From Longimicrobium sp. (lineage in GTDB: Bacteria > Gemmatimonadota > Gemmatimonadetes > Longimicrobiales > Longimicrobiaceae), in the NCBI RefSeq assembly GCF_036388275.1, contig NZ_DASVSF010000043.1, positions 62,001-126,000 of the forward strand: a stretch of 64,000 bases of DNA. Reading direction: 5' to 3'. Positions 61,385-64,000 of the stretch are shown piece by piece (position 1 is the stretch's first letter; each line of letters opens with the position of its first letter). The notes below the pieces were generated by a model, which was not told where the DNA came from, made no database searches, and saw nothing but the letters and a program-made list of their open reading frames with translations. The position numbers and the translations under genes are program-made.

Positions 61385-63664
61385 ATGGCAAAAGCACATA
61401 CGCTGGTCGACAACTTCAACGACAACAGCGTCGACACGAGCAAGTGGATCGTACCCGCGGACGTACGCATTCGCGAGATCAACCGGCGGATCGAAATCCG
61501 CCCGCCCGGCAACCAGGCGTCGGGCCTGCTCTTCCGGTCGGTGGCGTTCTACGACCTGACGGAGTCGGAGATGCGGGTGGAGCTTGTGCGGCCGCTGAAC
61601 GCGGCCGAAGGGGTGCGCTCCGGGATGGCGGCGCAGGAGGCCAGCGGTGAATACGTGGCCCTGTGGGTGGACGACGACGAGGTGGAGTGCGTGCAGTCGG
61701 CCGGAGGCATCTTCACCCGGCTGGAGCACGTGCCGTACGACCCCGTGGCGCACCGCTGGCTGCGGCTGCGCGAAACGGCCGGCGCGCTCTCGTGGCAGGT
61801 TTCGCCCGACGGCGTAGACTGGACGACCCTGTACCGCAGCGGAAGCCCCATCGACACCACGGCGGTGCAGCTGCTGATCGGCACCAGCATCGGCGCGGTG
61901 GTGGCCTCGCCCGGGTTTGCGGTGTTCGACAACTTCAACGTGCAGGAGACCGGTATCGCGCGGCGGGTGGAAGAGCGCCGGCTTTCGGCGCGCGACGTCC
62001 GCGTGCAGGCGGCGGAGCTGGCGGCCTCGCGCGAGCACGAGGAGCACGCCAACAACAACGACGAGGTGAGCTACCTGGCCACCCCGTTCGCGGGCAACTA
62101 CTCCAAGAGCCTGCGGCACGACCTGCTGGGCGATCCGGACCCCGCGTCGTACGCCAGCCTGGTGCGCGCGCTGGAAAGCCGCGACCCGGCGGACTTCGAG
62201 GAGATCATCCTCACGCAGGCGGGCAGTCCCATCAAGCTCACCAATCCGCAGGCCGGGCTGGCGTTCGACCTGGAAGGCCCCGACGCGCAGGCGCTCACGC
62301 AGCCACCCGCGCCGCGCTTCGACAGCGCCATCGCCGCGCACGAGGCGGGTGAGCTGTACTGGATGGCGGTCGCCCGCGACGTGCCCTTCAAGCAGTACGG
62401 CACCAGCCCGGAGATCGCCGACGCCGTCGCGTCGCTGAACACCGAGTTCCCGCAGTTCGGCGGCACGACGCCGGTCACAGCGCAGAACGTCTTCCGCGGC
62501 ATCTTCGCGGGCGAGCAGGTGGGCCCGTACGTGTCGCAGTTCCTGCTCAAGGGCAACGTCGACCCGCGCAAGCCCGCCGGGCAGGGCCGCGACGCCACCG
62601 ACGGGTTCATCTCGTACGGCGCGCGGAACATCGACCAGCGGCTGTTTTCTGCCACGCCGGGAGTGGACTACCTGCACGAGGAGTTCGCCGCCTGGCTCGA
62701 CGTGCAGGACGGCCAGGACACGCGCGGGCAGGACACGTTCGAAACCACCAAGCGGTTCATCCGCAACCTGCGCGACGGTGCCACGTTCGTGCACTTCGAC
62801 CAGGTGGTGGACGCGTTCTACAACGCCGCGTGGATCCTGATGTCGGAGCCAGCGGGCAACCAGCTGACCAACGCCGGGCGCACCGGGCGTCCGCAGATCG
62901 AGAGCGAGTTCCCGTACGACCAGGGCAACCCGTACATGCCCCCGGCGCCCGCGGACCGTTCCCGCACGCAGGGCGGCTTCGCCACCTTCGGCCCCACGCA
63001 CCTGCTGCAGGTGGTGCCCGAGGTGCTGGGCCGGGCGCTGCGGGCCGTGTGGTGGCAAAAATGGGGCGTCCACCGCCGGCTGCGTCCCGAGGAGTACGGC
63101 GGACGTGTGGACAACTGGCTGTCGGCCCGCCGCGACTACCCCCTGGACCCCAGCATCAAGAACTCGCTGCTGACGGGGGGCCTCTCGGAGTACTATTTCG
63201 GCGCGAACAAGCGCTTCCCCGCCACCTACCTGCTGCCGCAGGCGTACCCCGAGGGCGCGCCCACGCACCCGGCGTACGGCGCGGGGCACGCCACCGGTTC
63301 GGCGGCATGCATCACCATCCTCAAGGCGTTCTTCGACGACACCAAGGTCATCGAAAACCCCGTGGAGGCCGCCGCGGACGGCCTGTCGCTGGTCACCTAC
63401 ACGCCCGCGACGGGCGAGCCGCCGATGACGGTGGGCGGCGAGCTGAACAAGCTGGCCGGCAACGTCTCGCTCTTCCGCAACGGGGCGGGGGTGCACTGGC
63501 GCAGCGACCACACCGAGTCGCTGCTGCTGGGCGAGCGCATCGGCATCGCGCTGCTCCAGGAGATGAGCCTGGGCTTCAACGAGGACGATGCGTTCTTCGA
63601 GATCACCCGGCTCGACGGCAACCGCATCCGCATCTTCGACGGCAAGGTGGTTCCCGCGCTCTGA
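61385..63664 (+). CDS. Vanadium-dependent haloperoxidase-like protein with N-terminal beta-sandwich
   Basis: A 759-residue protein. Residues ~1-190 form a concanavalin-like sandwich ('DNFNDNSVDTSKWIVP', 'WVDDDEVECVQSAGG', 'WQVSPDGVDWTTLYRS'). From ~215 the haloperoxidase part begins. The vanadate/phosphate site is represented by 'HPAYGAGHATGS' with acid-base His635 and by 'VHWRSDHTES' with His704/Arg706/His709, the second motif of the PAP2-like superfamily; an upstream Lys/Arg is expected in 'KMGVHRRLRPEEYG'-like sequence (~558). These enzymes oxidise halides with H2O2. No signal peptide is visible. A strong hairpin follows. The extra N-terminal domain is unusual for the family and may bind sugars. 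Confidence 0.85.
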   Translation: MAKAHTLVDNFNDNSVDTSKWIVPADVRIREINRRIEIRPPGNQASGLLFRSVAFYDLTESEMRVELVRPLNAAEGVRSGMAAQEASGEYVALWVDDDEVECVQSAGGIFTRLEHVPYDPVAHRWLRLRETAGALSWQVSPDGVDWTTLYRSGSPIDTTAVQLLIGTSIGAVVASPGFAVFDNFNVQETGIARRVEERRLSARDVRVQAAELAASREHEEHANNNDEVSYLATPFAGNYSKSLRHDLLGDPDPASYASLVRALESRDPADFEEIILTQAGSPIKLTNPQAGLAFDLEGPDAQALTQPPAPRFDSAIAAHEAGELYWMAVARDVPFKQYGTSPEIADAVASLNTEFPQFGGTTPVTAQNVFRGIFAGEQVGPYVSQFLLKGNVDPRKPAGQGRDATDGFISYGARNIDQRLFSATPGVDYLHEEFAAWLDVQDGQDTRGQDTFETTKRFIRNLRDGATFVHFDQVVDAFYNAAWILMSEPAGNQLTNAGRTGRPQIESEFPYDQGNPYMPPAPADRSRTQGGFATFGPTHLLQVVPEVLGRALRAVWWQKWGVHRRLRPEEYGGRVDNWLSARRDYPLDPSIKNSLLTGGLSEYYFGANKRFPATYLLPQAYPEGAPTHPAYGAGHATGSAACITILKAFFDDTKVIENPVEAAADGLSLVTYTPATGEPPMTVGGELNKLAGNVSLFRNGAGVHWRSDHTESLLLGERIGIALLQEMSLGFNEDDAFFEITRLDGNRIRIFDGKVVPAL

Positions 63665-63686
63665 GGCATTGCGAGGGAAGAGCGAC

Positions 63687-63725
63687 GGGAGCCGCGGAGG
63701 GGCAGAAGACCCCTCCGCGGCTCCC
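63687..63725 (+). terminator. Hairpin terminator after the haloperoxidase gene
   Basis: A perfect 16-bp stem (GGGAGCCGCGGAGGGG) with a 7-base loop, 23 bases after the stop. Confidence 0.65.
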
Positions 63726-63811
63726 GGTTCGTGCCGGGTTGAGCATCGGGAACGTGCTTCGCTGGAGCTGCAACGAACCACGGAGGGAAGCGTTCGCCCG
63801 ACCTTCAATTG

Positions 63812-63858
63812 TTTAGTGACACTAAATGCTTGACACGTCATACCTCGCGACCTACCCC
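63812..63858 (+). promoter_or_regulatory. Palindromic operator-like site and promoter
   Basis: TTTAGTG-A-CACTAAA (63812-63826) is a perfect 7-bp palindrome. It abuts TTGACA (63830), a 17-base spacer and a weak -10 TACCCC (63853). The arrangement fits a repressor site just upstream of the -35 box of the gene at 63972. Confidence 0.6.
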
Positions 63859-63971
63859 TTCGTAAGACGGAGAGGGCGGAAACCCACGAACGGGAAAGGG
63901 GCGAGATTCAGGCAAGCGCGACATCGCAGCGTTTCCGGCAGCACATTCATGTGGATCCCCAGGAGCCGAGC

Positions 63972-64000
63972 ATGCCGAAGGCACACGAGTTTACCGAAGA
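63972..64000 (+). CDS. Start of a gene cut by the window end
   Basis: ATG 63972 with AGGAG 6 bases upstream opens a frame that begins MPKAHEFTE and runs off the window. Nothing can be said about function. The upstream palindrome and TTGACA box support a real transcription unit. Confidence 0.5.

Noticed and set aside
61223..63841. An 872-residue open frame on the - strand
   Set aside because: Antisense to the haloperoxidase gene and would cross its strong terminator hairpin.

Overview
The window is about 70% GC, has dense operons on both strands, and shows no tRNA, rRNA, CRISPR array or recognisable transposase. Gene content points to a Gemmatimonadota bacterium, probably Longimicrobium-like: an extracellular contractile injection system (eCIS) locus with DUF4157 proteins, an LVIVD/DUF305 pair, several secreted TonB-C paralogues, an M1 peptidase and a DinB protein. 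This assignment is inferred from gene families, because no marker gene is present; a myxobacterium is the main alternative.

1-24.8 kb is the distal part of an eCIS operon on the + strand. In order it holds a tail-fibre-like repeat protein, two conserved eCIS accessory proteins, a double AAA+ ATPase, a 1499-residue DUF4157 protein with a nuclease-like C-terminus, a small two-TM protein, a 2161-residue DUF4157 protein, a small HEAT-like protein (candidate immunity partner), an NPCBM-glycosyltransferase-methyltransferase fusion and a triple GT2 protein. Most spacings are 20 bases or less, or overlaps.

24.8-40.6 kb is mainly housekeeping and envelope functions: an ABC-F ATPase, DUF305 and LVIVD secreted proteins, a sirtuin, a large beta-helix membrane protein, RmuC, DinB, an M1 aminopeptidase, a shrunken DinB remnant, and four tandem secreted TonB-C proteins.

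40.8-58.4 kb is a defence-rich accessory region. It contains a complete type III-like Wadjet operon (jetA, jetB, an extra winged-helix gene, jetC, jetD), a DUF433/DUF5615 toxin-antitoxin pair, a MerR-cupin regulator, an Abi/HEPN protein and a TIR-domain protein whose base composition is clearly lower in GC. From 52.3 to 57 kb the DNA is a patchwork of related repeats: a 15-bp-stem hairpin in two copies with a compensatory base change, a reusable promoter block (TTGACC-N18-TA), one intact 54-residue gene plus three decayed copies, and two paralogous secreted proteins downstream of promoter copies.

58.6-64 kb returns to metabolism: delta-1-pyrroline-5-carboxylate dehydrogenase, an outer-membrane barrel-like protein, a vanadium haloperoxidase-like protein with an added N-terminal beta-sandwich, and the first codons of another gene behind a palindromic operator-like site.
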